This document shows, piece by piece, positions 1-13,460 of a DNA stretch of 64,000 nt; the first letter of the stretch is position 1; each line of letters opens with the position of its first letter. Source of the DNA: Leuctra nigra. Taxonomy: Eukaryota > Arthropoda > Insecta > Plecoptera > Leuctridae. The stretch is taken from NCBI GenBank assembly GCA_934045905.1, contig OW203761.1, positions 32,972,964 to 33,036,963 on the forward strand. The letters run 5' to 3'. The notes beneath the pieces are model-generated. The model was given only the letters and a program-made list of their open reading frames with translations. It made no database searches and was not told where the DNA came from. Position numbers and translations under genes: made by a program.

Positions 1-291
1 ACATATCGATATTATAATTTCCTACAATGTTCTATTTTCAAGTTATTAGTTAGCAGTAATTTAATACCCTGTCTGGTGGACGAACGCCGTTGAAGTGAAT
101 CCTACCGTTTTGTCATCATTTCGTCAAAAAACGAATGAACTAAACATTATCTGATATCATAATACTGCCTTTGAATATCTCTACTACTTTGTGATGATCT
201 TGAAAGAGATTTTAAAAGTGACAATGTATCAAATTCAAGTCTTTCTGAATTCTGTTCATAACTACTTTTAACAATATCATTGTTGACTTAC

Positions 292-3200
292 CATAAGAGT
301 GACGCCATTCCCCGCTAAACTATCCGCCAATAGCTTCGTAAGTTTGCTGTCACGATAGGGAATATGTCCTCCTTTCTTCTTTTGATCACTCAAAGAAGCG
401 ATGCAGTAACCTGTCGGGGCATCGAACACAGGTCCATCAGACTATCAATCTCATGCACGACGTGATATATTACGTCACTTCCTTGTCGCTTCGTGATATG
501 TCAAAGACAGTCTATTATTGTTCGTTCTCCTCATCGCCTGGCAAAGTGGTCGTGTACAGCAAGGAGGTTGGACGTCAAATGAAGACCAAGACTGACAGTT
601 TGTTAAGTTTATCCTCTCGTGATGTCGTGAGGCTTTTACATTATTAAACGTCGTAGTGTGGACAGTACTGAGTTACAAAATTTTGTTTCGTGAAGCAACC
701 AAGTTTAAAACATTTATCATTTGCAAATTGCTTGTCCTTGAAACATGATTTGAGAAACGAAGTCTTGAACTTGTTTTACTCATTTTCAAATAACTGATCA
801 CGTTCGAATTAATATCAAAAAGAAACTAAGAAAATATATGAAACTAGAAAACTGTAGAATGCACTGAAATTCAATATTAAGATTTAGCATACTTACTGCC
901 ACACACCTACTGGGTGGCCCTTTTTTATAACATAATCATACAAACAATCAATATTAAGAATTACTCCCCTCATTCATTTTAGGAACATTATTTCCATGAA
1001 GGGGCACAATGACCACCTGCCGCCTGCATGAAATAATCATTAATTTCCGAATATGCATTGGTTGCCACGGTAACAACCTATCAACTGCCCACTTTGTAAT
1101 TTTATCATACATGATTTTATAAACATAACTTAAAATCAACTTAATCAACGGTTTTGAACCTAAATGGTCCTGGAGCCATTGAAAATGATTTTCCACATTA
1201 CTAAATCACAGTGTAATTTGCTACCCACACTTCAATGAAAGTAGTTGTGATTTAGTCTTACCTAAAACCATGAGACTCTTGTTGATGTTGTTGGCTTCTT
1301 CAAGAGTTTTGCCTTCGCTTTGAGTCTTCTTCGTCATCTCACTTCCTGCGAGGTCCACGAAGTTGATCTTGCCTTGCTTGGAGATGAAGACGCCGTCTTC
1401 TCCCATCTGCAACCACCGACACATTCATTACACTCTTCCATTACTCCGTCTGTCCAGTCACTGTCAAACACTGTCTAGTCATTCATTGTCAAGCACTGTC
1501 CAACACGATGCATCTGTCCAGTCACTGTGATGCACTGTCCAGTCACTGTTTTATAAACATAACTTAAAACCAACTCCATAGTCACTTGTCCAAGCCCTGT
1601 CCAAGCACTGTCAAGCACTGTCCATGCGCCCTATATTTAATACTTTAAAAAAAATCAAGATTAATACAAAATTTAGAACAATACAATCTAAGTGAAAACA
1701 ATAATTGACTATTAAGCTTGATTTACACGGGTCAATGAATTGATCAATACATTGAATTCAAGAGGCTGTGCACATGAGCAGAGTCACTTTATCACATCAA
1801 AAGTGGCTCTGCACATGTGCACAGCCTCTTGAATTCAATGTATTGATCAATACATTGACCCGTGTAAATCAAGCTTTAGAAGAGTAACAGGATCTTGATG
1901 TACCTACAATATTACAATAAATATGAAGACATTTATGGTGGAGCTCTATCATTGGCTGAATTAACCTAGTTCGAACTACAATATTTTATTCATAAGCCAA
2001 TCCTCATACAATACGGTTATAATAATGAATGATTCAATAATAAAAGTTTGATAATTACTACTTTGAGTAGATTCTCTTTGGCGTTAAGGTGTATTGAGAG
2101 AATAATATAAAATAATAAATGCTAGTGAATATATAAAAAAAAATCAAAAAAGGTTCAAGGCAAGTGATAAATGAACAAACAAACAACATTAAAATGAACG
2201 TGAGGGTGGTCGAAGAGGGAGAATCTGAAGCAATAATCAATGGGACATGTGAATCGATTATCAAGTTTTACCTGTTGTTCGGACGTGATGTGAACTGTTA
2301 GGATTGTGTGACTTCTGCTGGAATATTCGTTCATGTTGTGGCGCCCAACTGAACGATTCCTCATCCCTGGACAAAACACATGCATATTACAACATGTTGA
2401 TCTTAGATGAAAGAACAGGTATTAAATCACTTATCGAGTTGAAAGGTCACAAAATACCCGGGTCCTTCCTGGATCGTCAATAATACACGAAATTGTGGAA
2501 TGTCGGTTGTAGAAAGACTAAATTCTGGGAGAACGACAACTAGCACATGCAGGTCCGAGGCACATAGCCCCGGGATTATTTTTAATTTATACCTCAATTG
2601 CATTTTGGTGCGTATTGGGCATGACCTGTAATCAAGTTTACCTGTATTCTGCGGAACAAAAGCACTTTTTTTTAAATTTAACCCTAGCACAAGGAACCCA
2701 TCAAAACCTATCCTAATTGAGGTAGATTACTCAGTTTCCTGGAAGATGGGTAAACGTCACATAGTGATTGTGTTCCCGTGTTATTTGTTGGGCCAGGGCC
2801 AAGCCCCCCACCTACTCCCCCCTCCCATGTGGATGCTTATGAGTGCAAGAGTGATCTGCAAGACATTACCTTCCTCCAACACCGCCAAGAGATCATCCAG
2901 CTCCTCGCAGTCGACGGTAAACAGATTCTCCACGAAGAAACCACGAGATTTCTTCGACCAGCGCACAGCAAGTGGTTTTCTTACGCTTCCCGGATTGAGC
3001 AAATCAATCACCTGCCAATATCACATTAGTTATTGATTTTGTTGAACCAACAAAGCAAAATTCATTGTTTGATTTGTGAACATCAAATTTCATGCTTGTT
3101 TTGAAAGGTGAAACAAATGATTTCTCTTCACCTATTGATTGAGTTCAATTTCCTTCTTTGCTCTGAGATTCAAGGGATTATCATTCGCTGCGATAGTTCC

Positions 3201-6200
3201 CATTTAAAAGGTCATAAATCGTCCTACCCACTTTACTTCGCATATTATAATAACTATAAATTAAATAAATAATTAACCTACACATTATATTCATCTCTTC
3301 ATTGATTTTAAAATACATCATGAGCGTTAAATGTAAATACACAATTATTATTGACTGATGTGTAATGTTTATTTGTGTCAAATGTCACATTACATTACAA
3401 ATGACCAAGTGATACAGAGTTATTAATGATCATGTGGTCTTTAAGTCCTTGGTTTGACGCCCCGAGACGCCTGACAGTCGGTAGGAAATGGCTGAGGATT
3501 GACTTTGTATGGATATTGAATTGATAGATTGATTGATCGCCGAAGACTTGCCAAAGGAGGCAAATAGTCAATTATAGATTAACCAAGAAGCGGTTTTCAG
3601 AAATGTAAGAATGTTTGCAATTTTATAGAGGTTGCTGGAACCATTATTGTTGAATAATTGAATGTAAGACCATCAGTTCGCAAAACAATTTAGATAGAAA
3701 TACTCCTTCAACTACCTAAATGCACGCTCAAATTTGAGCACTTTTTCCACAAATACATCAAATGAAAATCCAGACCTAAATAATATAATTTTGTATTTAT
3801 TTGCCAATCTAAAACTGTATTAACAGATTAGTTCTATTTTAGGTATAGATGTGTGAGTTGTTTTGGTTCAGGTTTTGGTCATATTATTTCACATCGTAAT
3901 GGATAATCACAAAAGATTCGGCCTTTTGCCTGTATTGGAAGTTTGGTAATCGTTGAAGGTAACTAAAAGTACAGACTTTTGGATGATAGCGTCAAAACTA
4001 TGTAAATGCCTATAACAACGCTGAAAGTATTTTACTCTATGGTCGTAGATAATTGTGGATCAATCAATAGTAGTGACCAGTACTAATTGGTTCCATGAAT
4101 AACTGATAGGATCTCAGTATACCTATGTGCATTTACGTATATCACTGTCACCCATTTGACTGATTTAGATAGAAGATGATTGTTTGATGGCGTTTTAACC
4201 AAGACGTGATCGATTATGATAATTTTGATTAGTAAGTATTGAACATCAGAGAATTGCTCTAAGCTCCATACTCAAAGCTAAAATACTATAACTCGAAGCA
4301 TAACAAATAATTATTTCGTTGCCTGGAATTCAATAAAATGTACATATTTAATTTTGTATCTGAATTTCGATATCAATTGTCAACACTATTCCATCAAAAT
4401 TTACTAAGAAGTTCCCACAGTAAACTTTGAAGAAGGCGAAGAAGATTTTGCACACGTGTCTTTTGATCGTCAGCTAACATGCCATGAGTTCGTGTCATTC
4501 CTAATTGTTTTCAAACGCGGATAAAGTGCACGATTACAACCTAAACATTTTTTATGTTTCATATTGATTTTGGGGTCGATCGATCGTGTCACAGCGACCT
4601 TGATAAAGTGTGTTATCAATTATGGAAGAAGGTTAGTTAAGTATATATGGTTTGACTGTATGTCGACTCTTTACAGTCCTGTAGAATGGCTGACATATCG
4701 TGTTAGCGTAGTAATGCATGCGAGCGACATAAATGCACATTCAGAGCGACTTACAATACGAACAACAGCCGTGTTATGTCGGAATGTATAGAATGCAATT
4801 TATAGTTTTAAAGGAATTATTAGTGTCATGTCTCACCTTTTCGTTGTAGATTTCTAGGAATGACGCTTTGAGGACGAAGTGGAAATCGCTCCTCTCTTGA
4901 AGAAGTTTGAATAAGTACATGAAGGAGCGGAATACCAGGCCATGGTACTCGGAGTAAGGATCAGGGTTCTTGCGACCGAACTAGAACAGAAGAATGATCA
5001 GGTTCAAAGGTATTCAAGACCAAGAGATGCTACATGACTAGCAATAACACACGGTTTTGGCCACACTACTGCACCCAAGGGCGCTCGCGAAATTCGTTCG
5101 TATAGGCTTACAGGAATCAGGCTAGCTCGATTTTTTCAAATTTAATTTTTAATTTTTTAATTTTTCTTAATTTAATTAAAAATATTGCTGACATTTTGAA
5201 ACAACACATAGTGTGAACGTGTGTATGATCATTCTACGTTCTTTCTTACATTAATGTAAGAAAGAGGCTGTCAGAATTATGAGCAGAAATGCAATTTTTT
5301 TTAATGAAGTAGCATGCAATTACGTTTTACTCATTTTGTAAATGTCCCTTATATTTTGGGGCGTACAAAAATTCATAACGTCACTGATGAGAAATATGTT
5401 AGCAACTAACTCAATCTAACATAATAATGTGCAATCGCGCGTCAGATTGAATTTTATCAGATTAAATTTTCATCCCCCCACAAAAATAAGCCGATTCTGT
5501 GCATCAATGAGAACATCAGTAAGCTGTCGTTATGTTGAGCATTCTGATTGGTTGACGGGGATACCTTTATTTGTATAAGTGTGGAAAACGCAATGCTACA
5601 ATTGCGAAATAAATGGTAGGTACAAGTAACATTTACACTCTCCGTGCCTGTTTAGCAGCTAGAACGGGGTAGATAGTTCAGAACTGTTTGATTAGTTATT
5701 TATTACAGCAGTACAAAATGCATTGACGGTACAAAAAAAGTTTGCAAATGGCAAAGCAATTTCTTTGCGTGATAAATTTTCCGTGTGACATGAAACTATG
5801 TTCAGTAAAATTGTGCACGCAGCTAAGAATTATAGAACAGCATATAGACTCGAATCTGTGTCAATTTCTGACAAAACGATCGAAACAGGAAGCAGCTCGT
5901 CCCTCAGAAGGGAGACAATTGAACAACAGTGGAAAGACATGCTCGTGCATGTTTCATTGATTCCACTGAGCAAAACTTCACATAGTTTATTGTGATAAAA
6001 ATTAAAGTAACCAAGAACAGGAAATATCTGAAGAATTCAGAATAATTTATCATCAGTACTTGTAAATAAATAATGGCGATAGGGAGCATTGACACTTGCA
6101 AATACATTTTAATTGACACGAAATCATATTTCTGAAGGATATATCGAAAACGCTTTGACACAAAGAAAATAATATTATTTAGAAAAAAACATGAAAACTC

Positions 6201-9200
6201 TGTTCTGCAACGTCTTTTTTACTGGAATAAATGCAGTGCCCGTTAAGTACTATGGATTTCAAATTAAACTTTCGGAACATGAAGTTAAAAATGACTGGAG
6301 TTAGAACGTACTTTGTATGCGTGAGTCCGGTCAAGTTTTTCTTCTTTTAAAATTATAACTTTGGGTCCACGTTCACGAAGTGTAAGCACGAATAAACAAA
6401 TCATGGAAAAAATTGAAGTTGAATTGAATCAGAAAATTCAGTGAATTTTCTCACTGTTTTCTCATAGGTACTTACTTTTCAGGAATAGGGCTGCAGTTAT
6501 TACATTTCATTACTGATGAATGATGATGCAATAAACTGTTCTCCTATGTATATAACTTGGACGAACTTACTTCTTCAGCAATGAAACAAATTATTTTCTT
6601 TGTAGCACGGCGGCCATATTGTTGACACAAATGCCAGGTCTAACAAATCAATGGAGGTTAATCGACAGTGTTTTGTAAAAGTAATGCGAGTCTTATGGTT
6701 TTAGATATTTTTAATTGAATCTGTGGCTACAAAATGGCCGCCGCAACAATGCGTAACGTCACACTATGAATAAACTATTGTTTCCTCACCAAACTCGGAG
6801 GTCCAGTCAGCGTATGTGTTTTCCCACTACCAGTTTGTCCATAGCAGAAGGCCGTGGTACTGAACCCCTCTACAGCCATCTCTATAAGCCTCTTGATGCC
6901 GGAGTACTGGAGGACGTCTTCTTGCGAGGCGCCGGTCTCGAAGACGACGTTGTAGGAGAAGACGCGACGCTTCTGGTTGGCGACGCCTCCACCCTCGCCG
7001 TCGAGCTAAACACACGACGGAGATGATGAAGATGAAATGTCAGAGGCAGCGTAATGGATGCTGATGTCAGAGAGATCGCTTACCAAGAGCTGACCGTTGC
7101 CGGGGAACTGGACCACAGAATCGTCGCCGCATTTAAGTTCTTTGTCGCTCAGAGGTCGCACTCTGAAATTTAAAAACTTATTAGTTCGACATTAGAATAG
7201 AGCTGTTGTATCATTAGGTATACGCACTGTAATTCAATATATCTATCAGAGATCAATCATTTCTTTTTACTCGATTATATAGGTACGATATAGACGATTG
7301 CATTTGCAGATTATGATGATGATGATGATGATGATGATGCTCCATGACATATACTCAATGATGATGAAGATGAAATGGGTTAAGGAAATGGGAAGGAGGC
7401 GATTATTTATTTAATCAGCATTTTTTTCAAACAGATTTTAAGATTAACCTGCTAACAATGGTTTAGAGTTCATTTGATATGTCTTGGTACCATGATACAT
7501 CACACTATCTAGTAAAGTAAATACCCAATGTATATACCTGACAACGACGTTGATATTGTCCTCCGCCATTGATCCAGGATGATTCTTAATTGGTCCATGA
7601 TCTTGATCAAAGCGATCTAAACTACCCGAACTGTAATCAAACAATTCAAAAGTACATCAATATCTTATTAGTTATTACTTATTTCTAATTTATTAGGTTG
7701 AGAAATAATGATTTTAAAAATTGATCGTTCAAGAAGTCACATAATATTAGTTGTTTGCGTTGTAGTTGCTTTGTTTATCAACGCTTTTAACAAATGACTT
7801 TCGTAATTGCCTAGTGACATCCCGATCGATGACACATTTTTCTAACTGAAGGGAAATGTCAAACTACGACTCAAATCTGATGTTTGTCTATGGATTGGAC
7901 AGTCAAGTTCATGAAACAACATGGCTATTAAGGTGACAAACTACAAGGGCAAAGAAGTAAATCATTAATTCAAAATTACATTGATATTCGGTGAAGTACG
8001 CCAGAATATTGTTCTGTCCTAATTATTACCAGTTATTACAGATAATTTCTATTCCTTTTGAGAGCAACGTGAAATAGGTAAATAATTCAAAGTGTTGCAA
8101 TGTGGAAGGCTCGTATAATGATGGACATAAAATCGAAATTCTCATTCATATTCAAGCACCCCGGGAAAAAAATATTTTCTTCTCTGACAAAACGATTGTG
8201 AGAGTTTTTGTGATTTTTACCTTGTGCCTTTTAATGACAAGTAGAAAAAGTATAAGCTGCGATGTCGTTTATCGGTTCTGACGTCAACAACTTTCAACAG
8301 AATTCCTCTCTTGTGTGTTGTAAGGTGTTAGAACTTGTGTACAGGACAAAGATATTAAGCTTTCAAAGGATATTTGCAAAGCGATCGAATATTTTCATTT
8401 CTATAAAAATCCGTGCCACCTCAAGACTGGTGTCAAAATCACTTTTTAAAATTGCAATTAAATTATTTTGAAAGGTTTTTTGACCTTGGGTAACATGTTG
8501 TTGTTCCCACGGTGTTATTCGTCTCCAATACGACGGAATCTCTTCACTAGTATCGAAGTAGAGATATAGGCAACCCGCCGTACTAAGATGCGTTGCGGGG
8601 TGCCGAACTCAAGTGCATAGTTCGTTGTCCCCAGGGGTCCCGAGTTCACTCCTCGTCGTTTGTTAGAAGCAAGGGCATGTATACGAGAAATATTGGACTT
8701 TACACGGGGGCCTTATACTTCCTATCACTATTCACTGCTATTATTTATTTCCTGAAATATATTCACGAAATAAAAATGTCTTTGATGTGAAAACATTAGT
8801 AAAATTATACGATTTTTGCCATTGACTCAATAGGTTTTTTGATATGAAATATCTTGGAAACCTTAAGCTAATTTATCACTGAAATCGTAAAAGCCCAATA
8901 CAATCACTTTGAAAACTCTAAAAGGCGTAGTAATATTGATTAATTAACAAAAATATTTGAAATTGATTATTCTAGAACCCAAGGAAGTGTGCCAAGTTCG
9001 CATAGTTGTTGTAGAAGATGGAAAGAAATACAACTTCGAAACAGTACAGATAAAGAAACCATGGAACATTTCAGAGCAATTAGTAATCAATAAATGTGGA
9101 ATGTTCAGCTATGTGCCAGCAGAACTTATAAAACGTATTTTGTTGATAGTACATTGCATTAGTATTTTTATCCGTTGGTCCTTGAAAATAGTGTGTGGCT

Positions 9201-12200
9201 GTTTTCATTGATATCTACAATTTTTATGTCATTTTCGATTTTCTGTTGTACACTGGTGTTTCTGTTGTTTTACGGAGGTTAATAAATTACATTACATTAC
9301 GGGGTTGCCACTAATGACGTCATATCGCCCACGTGCCAAGGATGACGTCACGTCACGCATCGCCATTATTTCCAGTAAACAAAGCTTTCTTCTGGAAGTT
9401 TTGAGTGAAGTAGAGGGGAGGTGAAGCGTGTCTGAATTCCACCCTTCGATACTTCCAACCACGCAAGTGAAGTGAGCGTGACGTGATTATGCATTTAGCG
9501 ATTCCAGAGGTAAAAACTCCCCTAATAGTTTACTCAAAGACTTGACAGAAGTACGCAGGGGATGTTTACAAAATAATGAGGATATGGTTAACTGTTGATC
9601 CTTGGAGAGCAAACGAAACGAGTTCGAAATAGCCTCTTGTCAATACTTACTTTATGGAAAAATATTTTGCTTTATCAATAATTACGTTGCACAACAGTAC
9701 ATAAAGCTGGGTGCTTATCACACTGCAGAAAGTACCCATATTGCAGGAAATGTGGGTGATTTCAATTTCACAACTAGTTTTTATAATTACACTCTCTCTT
9801 TTGATTTCATAAATGAAATATTAAGTAATACATGTTATTCCAATCCATTCTGCGATTCACGTATCTGAAAAAACGAATGTTTTTATTTTGAGGGCGGTGG
9901 AGGTGCCGTGTTGAAGTAGAGAAGTTTAGCAGCAAGCAGAAGTCGCTTGTTTAGAAGCAAGTTCACGATTCTAGAGTAGAAGCAAGTCTAGAGTAGAAGC
10001 AAGTAGAGATGAATGTAAAGTAGACGAAGTAGAATGTCGGCTAATTCCACTGGAGCTTGCTTATCTGGTTCGCGTGGTATGCAAATTAAACCAATGAGTC
10101 TGCAGAATGAGTTTTATATCTTCACCTTGAGACCATTGCATGCAAACACCTCAACTTCAAATGCAAATTCACACTGCGTTTTATTTTCAACCATTCAAAA
10201 CAAAACATGAGCTCTTTGTTTGGAAGTGTATAATGTTTAAGTTTATACTCTCTTTGGAAAAATCGAAGAGTGATTACATTAAAAATAAAAACTATTTATT
10301 TGACAAATAATCCACTCTTTCGCGTGATTCCGGCAGTTTTCCCCAGTGGTTTGAATTTCGAACACGGAAGCAACGCGGTTCTGAGACTGCTTTGCATATT
10401 ATCATCGTTGAACTGAATGGGTCAACGTTCTATCACTCCATGGGGGCATGAACCCAGGACTGCCGACTCCAACACTGTTTAACCTTTAATAGCTAATTAA
10501 TGTCATTTCATATTCATACAGATCAATAAATAAAACGACTACATGTGTTACAATTCTGTGGTTTCTATTGGAAACCCAATCGTAAACAATCATTGAGCGC
10601 TTACTAGGGCAAGTCGGGAACGCCACCTTCGTTTAAATGATGTCACAAAATCATTAATTCTGAATTATTTTTATGTCTGACGAATCAAATGAGTCTATCA
10701 TCAAAATCGTGTGTCATTATCTGGTATTCATGAATCTTGATCGGTGATCGCGACTACATACCTAAAAAAAGTATTGTTTGTGTGTGCGTGTCAAAAAGGT
10801 GCAAACGTCGTTGGAAAATCATTGGTCTTGAACTTTGTCGACGTTTGTTCTTGCTGCTCAATGTTAATGTTAATGTTAATGTTAATGATAATGTTAGGAC
10901 TGGAACCGACTGGGGATCGAATTGAGATCCTTCGAAGTTATTATGCCATTAGTACGGGCATGTTTTAACAAATTATTAGCTTGTATTGGGTAGCCCTTGA
11001 ATAAATATTTAATATCATTTAATATTCCAGGTTAGGGCTGTTGCTAAACTCAATCATTATTTCTCCATAAAACTCATAGAATCATCCAAATCTTCTACTG
11101 AAATTATAATTTCATTATTATGATGAACAATGATTCATTGCTATTACGAGCAATGAAATTATAATTGGTAGTCGGTGGCCTATTGTTGGGAACCATTCCA
11201 GTATTCAACGTCTAATACAATTTAATTGTAAAATATGACGTGAGAGTGTACGTATGTCTGAAGACGCTTTAGACCGTATTAGTTTACATATTGTTAAATC
11301 GTACGTCATTCTCCATAAGCGAAAAGCAACACCGACAGTAACATAAAGCAAATAGGTCGAATTTGTATTGATTTGAATAATAAATGTTCCATTTCGTCTT
11401 TATTTCGTTGAAAATGTGACAAACACCAAAAGCCGAACTAATAAATTATGTAAGAAACACTCAGTAGAATTTAATGGGCGAACAAAAGTTGTGGATAAAG
11501 AAATTCAATAAGTCTGTGCAAACAATACCTATTCAAGTTCGTAACTCTTAATTTGCATAATGGGGAAGTACGAGTACAATGAAAAACAATACAATTAACT
11601 AGAGCATAAATGCAAAAGATAAGATAACTTGAACCAAAATGTTTCAAGTGAAATTACAAGATCGATATTTACAATCTAGGTTTACGAATTGAAGAACAGA
11701 ACAGAGATCATCGAAATTCATCTTCGAAATCATCATTGCAGAAATATTGGGCATTGCATAGTTTTTAGTTATTATTGCGTTGTTTTCTAATACTGGTGGA
11801 TTATAGATAGTGAGTGATAATAACATAATATAATATAAGGAGTAAAAATGACATAATAGTTGGAGGATTTCGGTACTGGTCTTGATTATAAATAATACTA
11901 CGTGTTAAGTCAGACTTAATCGTGTAAATAAAATCTTTAGGCATGAGTGGAGGTACCGTTCCATGTCTTACATGCCGCAGCCGCTCTGCTTTAGCATTGT
12001 CTGTTCAACTGATGATATCAATCTACTACTCACTCGCTGCCTCTGGACCGTGGAAGAGTGCTGTTCCCCGTGAATCTTTCGGAGGCGGAGGGGCTGGAGC
12101 CACGAATACGCGACTGTCGAACATTACTCGTGCTCTTTCCGGGACTCGTGCCACGAGATCGTGGATTGTTCCCTCTCTTCCCGGGACTGGAGCCGCGGGA

Positions 12201-12248
12201 GGATGCTGGACTCTTGACGATCATCTCTCCGGGTCTCATCACCATCAT
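292..12248 (-). CDS. KIF12: KIF12-like kinesin, N-terminal part (motor domain), 9 exons, continues beyond the left edge
   Basis: Microtubule motor ATPase. Coding exons in gene order are 12248-12034, 7630-7538, 7162-7084, 7005-6790, 4980-4837, 3011-2870, 2366-2272, 1406-1262 and 410-292. All have GT-AG junctions with compatible phases and give 416 residues in this window. Visible motifs: the start of the motor (VVVRVRPL) near residue 100, P-loop GQTGSGKT at 185-192, switch I NEYSSRSH at 309-316, switch II DLAGSE at 346-351, and [13 protein letters not shown] at 392-404. Segments such as PLAVRW and GFFVENL resemble KIF12 more than other kinesins. The ATG at 12248 is preceded by an in-frame TGA 18 bases upstream, and a CTCAG acceptor at 12289 lies just before it. 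The first ~100 residues form a Ser/Pro/Arg-rich extension. The neck, stalk and tail lie outside the window. The family call is firm; KIF12 orthology is likely. Confidence 0.88.
1449..1625. repeat. Imperfect short repeats based on CACTGTCCAGTCACTGTC
   Basis: A degenerate minisatellite-like stretch in a kinesin intron. The words CTGTCCAGTCACTGT and CAAGCACTGTC recur many times with small changes. No coding potential is seen. Confidence 0.6.
1714..1876. mobile_element. 163-bp hairpin element (foldback MITE-like)
   Basis: Two arms of about 75 bases, almost perfectly inverted, are separated by about 11 bases. Both outer ends read AAGCTTGATTTACACGGGTC, and the arms include TTGATCAATACATTGA and GGCTGTGCACATG. 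Such a structure would fold into one long hairpin. No clear target duplication is seen. It lies in the kinesin intron between the exons ending at 1407 and 2272. Confidence 0.75.
2530..2600. repeat. Fragment of a dispersed GC-cored repeat (GCCCCGGG motif)
   Basis: The stretch GCAGGTCCGAGGCACATAGC followed by CCCGGGA and an AT-rich run matches the core of the elements at 51802-52155 and 60348-60759. It is a short degraded piece within a kinesin intron. Confidence 0.4.
3012..6789. other. Kinesin introns (3012-4836 and 4981-6789), no gene seen
   Basis: Two introns flank the kinesin exon at 4837-4980. They are AT-rich, and the open frames here are short and unlike known proteins. A perfect 24-bp palindrome sits at 5241-5264. 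A pair of GGCGGCCAT-containing stretches at about 6608 and 6735 (opposite strands) may be remnants of an inverted-repeat element. Nothing else is recognisable. Confidence 0.5.
5241..5264. repeat. Perfect 24-bp palindrome
   Basis: CTTTCTTACATT is followed directly by its reverse complement. It has no loop and lies in a kinesin intron. Its role is unknown. Confidence 0.9.
7313..7339. repeat. (ATG)n microsatellite
   Basis: Nine uninterrupted ATG units in a kinesin intron. Confidence 0.95.
9215..9300 (+). mobile_element. Probable LINE 3' end with ATTAC tail
   Basis: A T-rich stretch is followed by TTTTACGGAGGTTAATAAAT and then a short ATTAC tandem tail. A related arrangement (TATTCTACGGGAAGATAATA then AATACAATAC) occurs at about 16435-16475. 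Short tandem 3' tails are typical of CR1/L2-type LINEs. No coding remnant was recognised upstream in 8500-9200. Confidence 0.4.
9315..9350. promoter_or_regulatory. CRE / E-box cluster in the large kinesin intron
   Basis: TGACGTCA occurs at 9315-9322 and again at 9343-9350, with a CACGTG E-box at 9330-9335 between them. Two perfect CREB/ATF palindromes plus a bHLH site within 36 bases suggest an enhancer or an alternative promoter, in the intron 7631-12033. This rests on motifs only. Confidence 0.4.
10861..10889. repeat. (ATGTTA)n microsatellite
   Basis: Four to five ATGTTA units, the last imperfect, in the kinesin intron 7631-12033. Confidence 0.9.
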
Positions 12249-13280
12249 AATATGACGGGTGTATCAATCGTGCATGACAGCGACAATCCTGAGGACAACC
12301 AATAGACGTTCAGAGGAGTGGAAACACTTAAAACATCGGTTGACTTGACACAGAGCAGGTGATTTTATAAGTGAGTGACATACATGGCATTAAAATGCTT
12401 CTTGCAAAAATTATTGCTGACAGTGACACAGCACAAAGGAAAACAATATTGATTGTATTTTACAAGTCGTGCTCATGGTAGGGGAAACACAATCACCACG
12501 TTGCGAATGCAATGAACGACTGTTTGTCCAAAAGTACGAACGTTATTACCTATTAAATGTATGAACTTACAATATTTTACGGTCTCCATACTTGTGAACA
12601 TTTTCAACCGATCAGAAATTTCAGTTTTGTCATCAGGAATTTTGATTATTAAAAAATAATAATGTAATTTGTGAATTTGAGTAGCAAATTTTAGGTTCGT
12701 CGGAGGTTCGGCGTCAACAGACAAAAAAGAAAACAAGCAGAAATAAGTTCGAAAAATGATGACATATCTTGCAAGTAAGCTCCTATCAAAATTTGTAGAC
12801 ATGGCAAACCATAAACGATATATTTTAAAATCGCATTTTACTTAATTTTAAAATTGGAGCTATTTCTGACAAGAAAACTATTTATACGGCAATATACATT
12901 AAAAAAATACGATTGGCTTCCACTTTCACGCAGATTTTTGTAATCTCAAAATAATGTTGTGTTTTCTAAACTGAAACGTCGTTCTTTTTTCCGAGTGTTA
13001 CCATTTTTTCCACATGGTCACGCTGTACATCTAATTAGCCGGAATTTGGAACACAAATTTAAACATTACCTGATAATTTTTAACTACATTTTCTAACTTA
13101 CTGGAAAAAAAATATTTAGGTATTTCTACTTTTCAAACAACTCTTAGTTTCTAACCTTCAACTACACTACCACTTCAATTGAATTACTTCACAAAGTTCA
13201 CTATAAGTGAAAACTTAAAGACATCGTTTTCGATAAGGTCAAAGTTATTTGAAGTTCTGCGATCACGCCAGCTCACTCAC

Positions 13281-13460
13281 CTTGCTCGACGCTCGACGCT
13301 CCCGTGACGACGCTTCCTCACCGGCGTCGGTCTGCAACGCAACTGGCGATAACAACCCTTCGAACACCCGCTGGTTGAATGAAGCAGGCGCGATCGAAAC
13401 TCGCATACTCTCCAGTCACGTGACACGTCGAGGGTATCAGATAGGAGGTGTGACGTCACT
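13281..13460 (-). promoter_or_regulatory. Putative promoter and 5'UTR exon of the kinesin gene
   Basis: This is a locally GC/CpG-richer block in AT-rich surroundings. Read on the minus strand it ends in a near-perfect splice donor (GAGCAAG followed by GTGAGTGAG, boundary at 13281/13280). It would splice to the acceptor at 12289, just upstream of the kinesin start codon. A full CRE-type site TGACGTCA lies at 13451-13458. Known: insect 5'UTR exons are often non-coding and GC-richer. Inferred: the transcription start is close to 13.4-13.46 kb. No transcript evidence is available here. Confidence 0.45.

Noticed and set aside
6599..6760. Possible inverted-repeat element with GGCGGCCAT arms
   Set aside because: The arms match only over about 10 bases and the flanking words are out of register.
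10061..11600. Search for extra kinesin exons in the large first coding intron
   Set aside because: No segment keeps kinesin-like residues with splice sites. The exons on either side already join in phase.
11943..12305. Plus-strand 120-codon open frame
   Set aside because: It is the antisense shadow of the GC-rich N-terminal kinesin exon.
12473..12802. Minus-strand 109-codon open frame containing EPPTNLKF, which recalls the start of an FN3 domain
   Set aside because: The similarity stops after a few residues. The frame lies in the 5'UTR intron of the kinesin, and no FN3 core follows.
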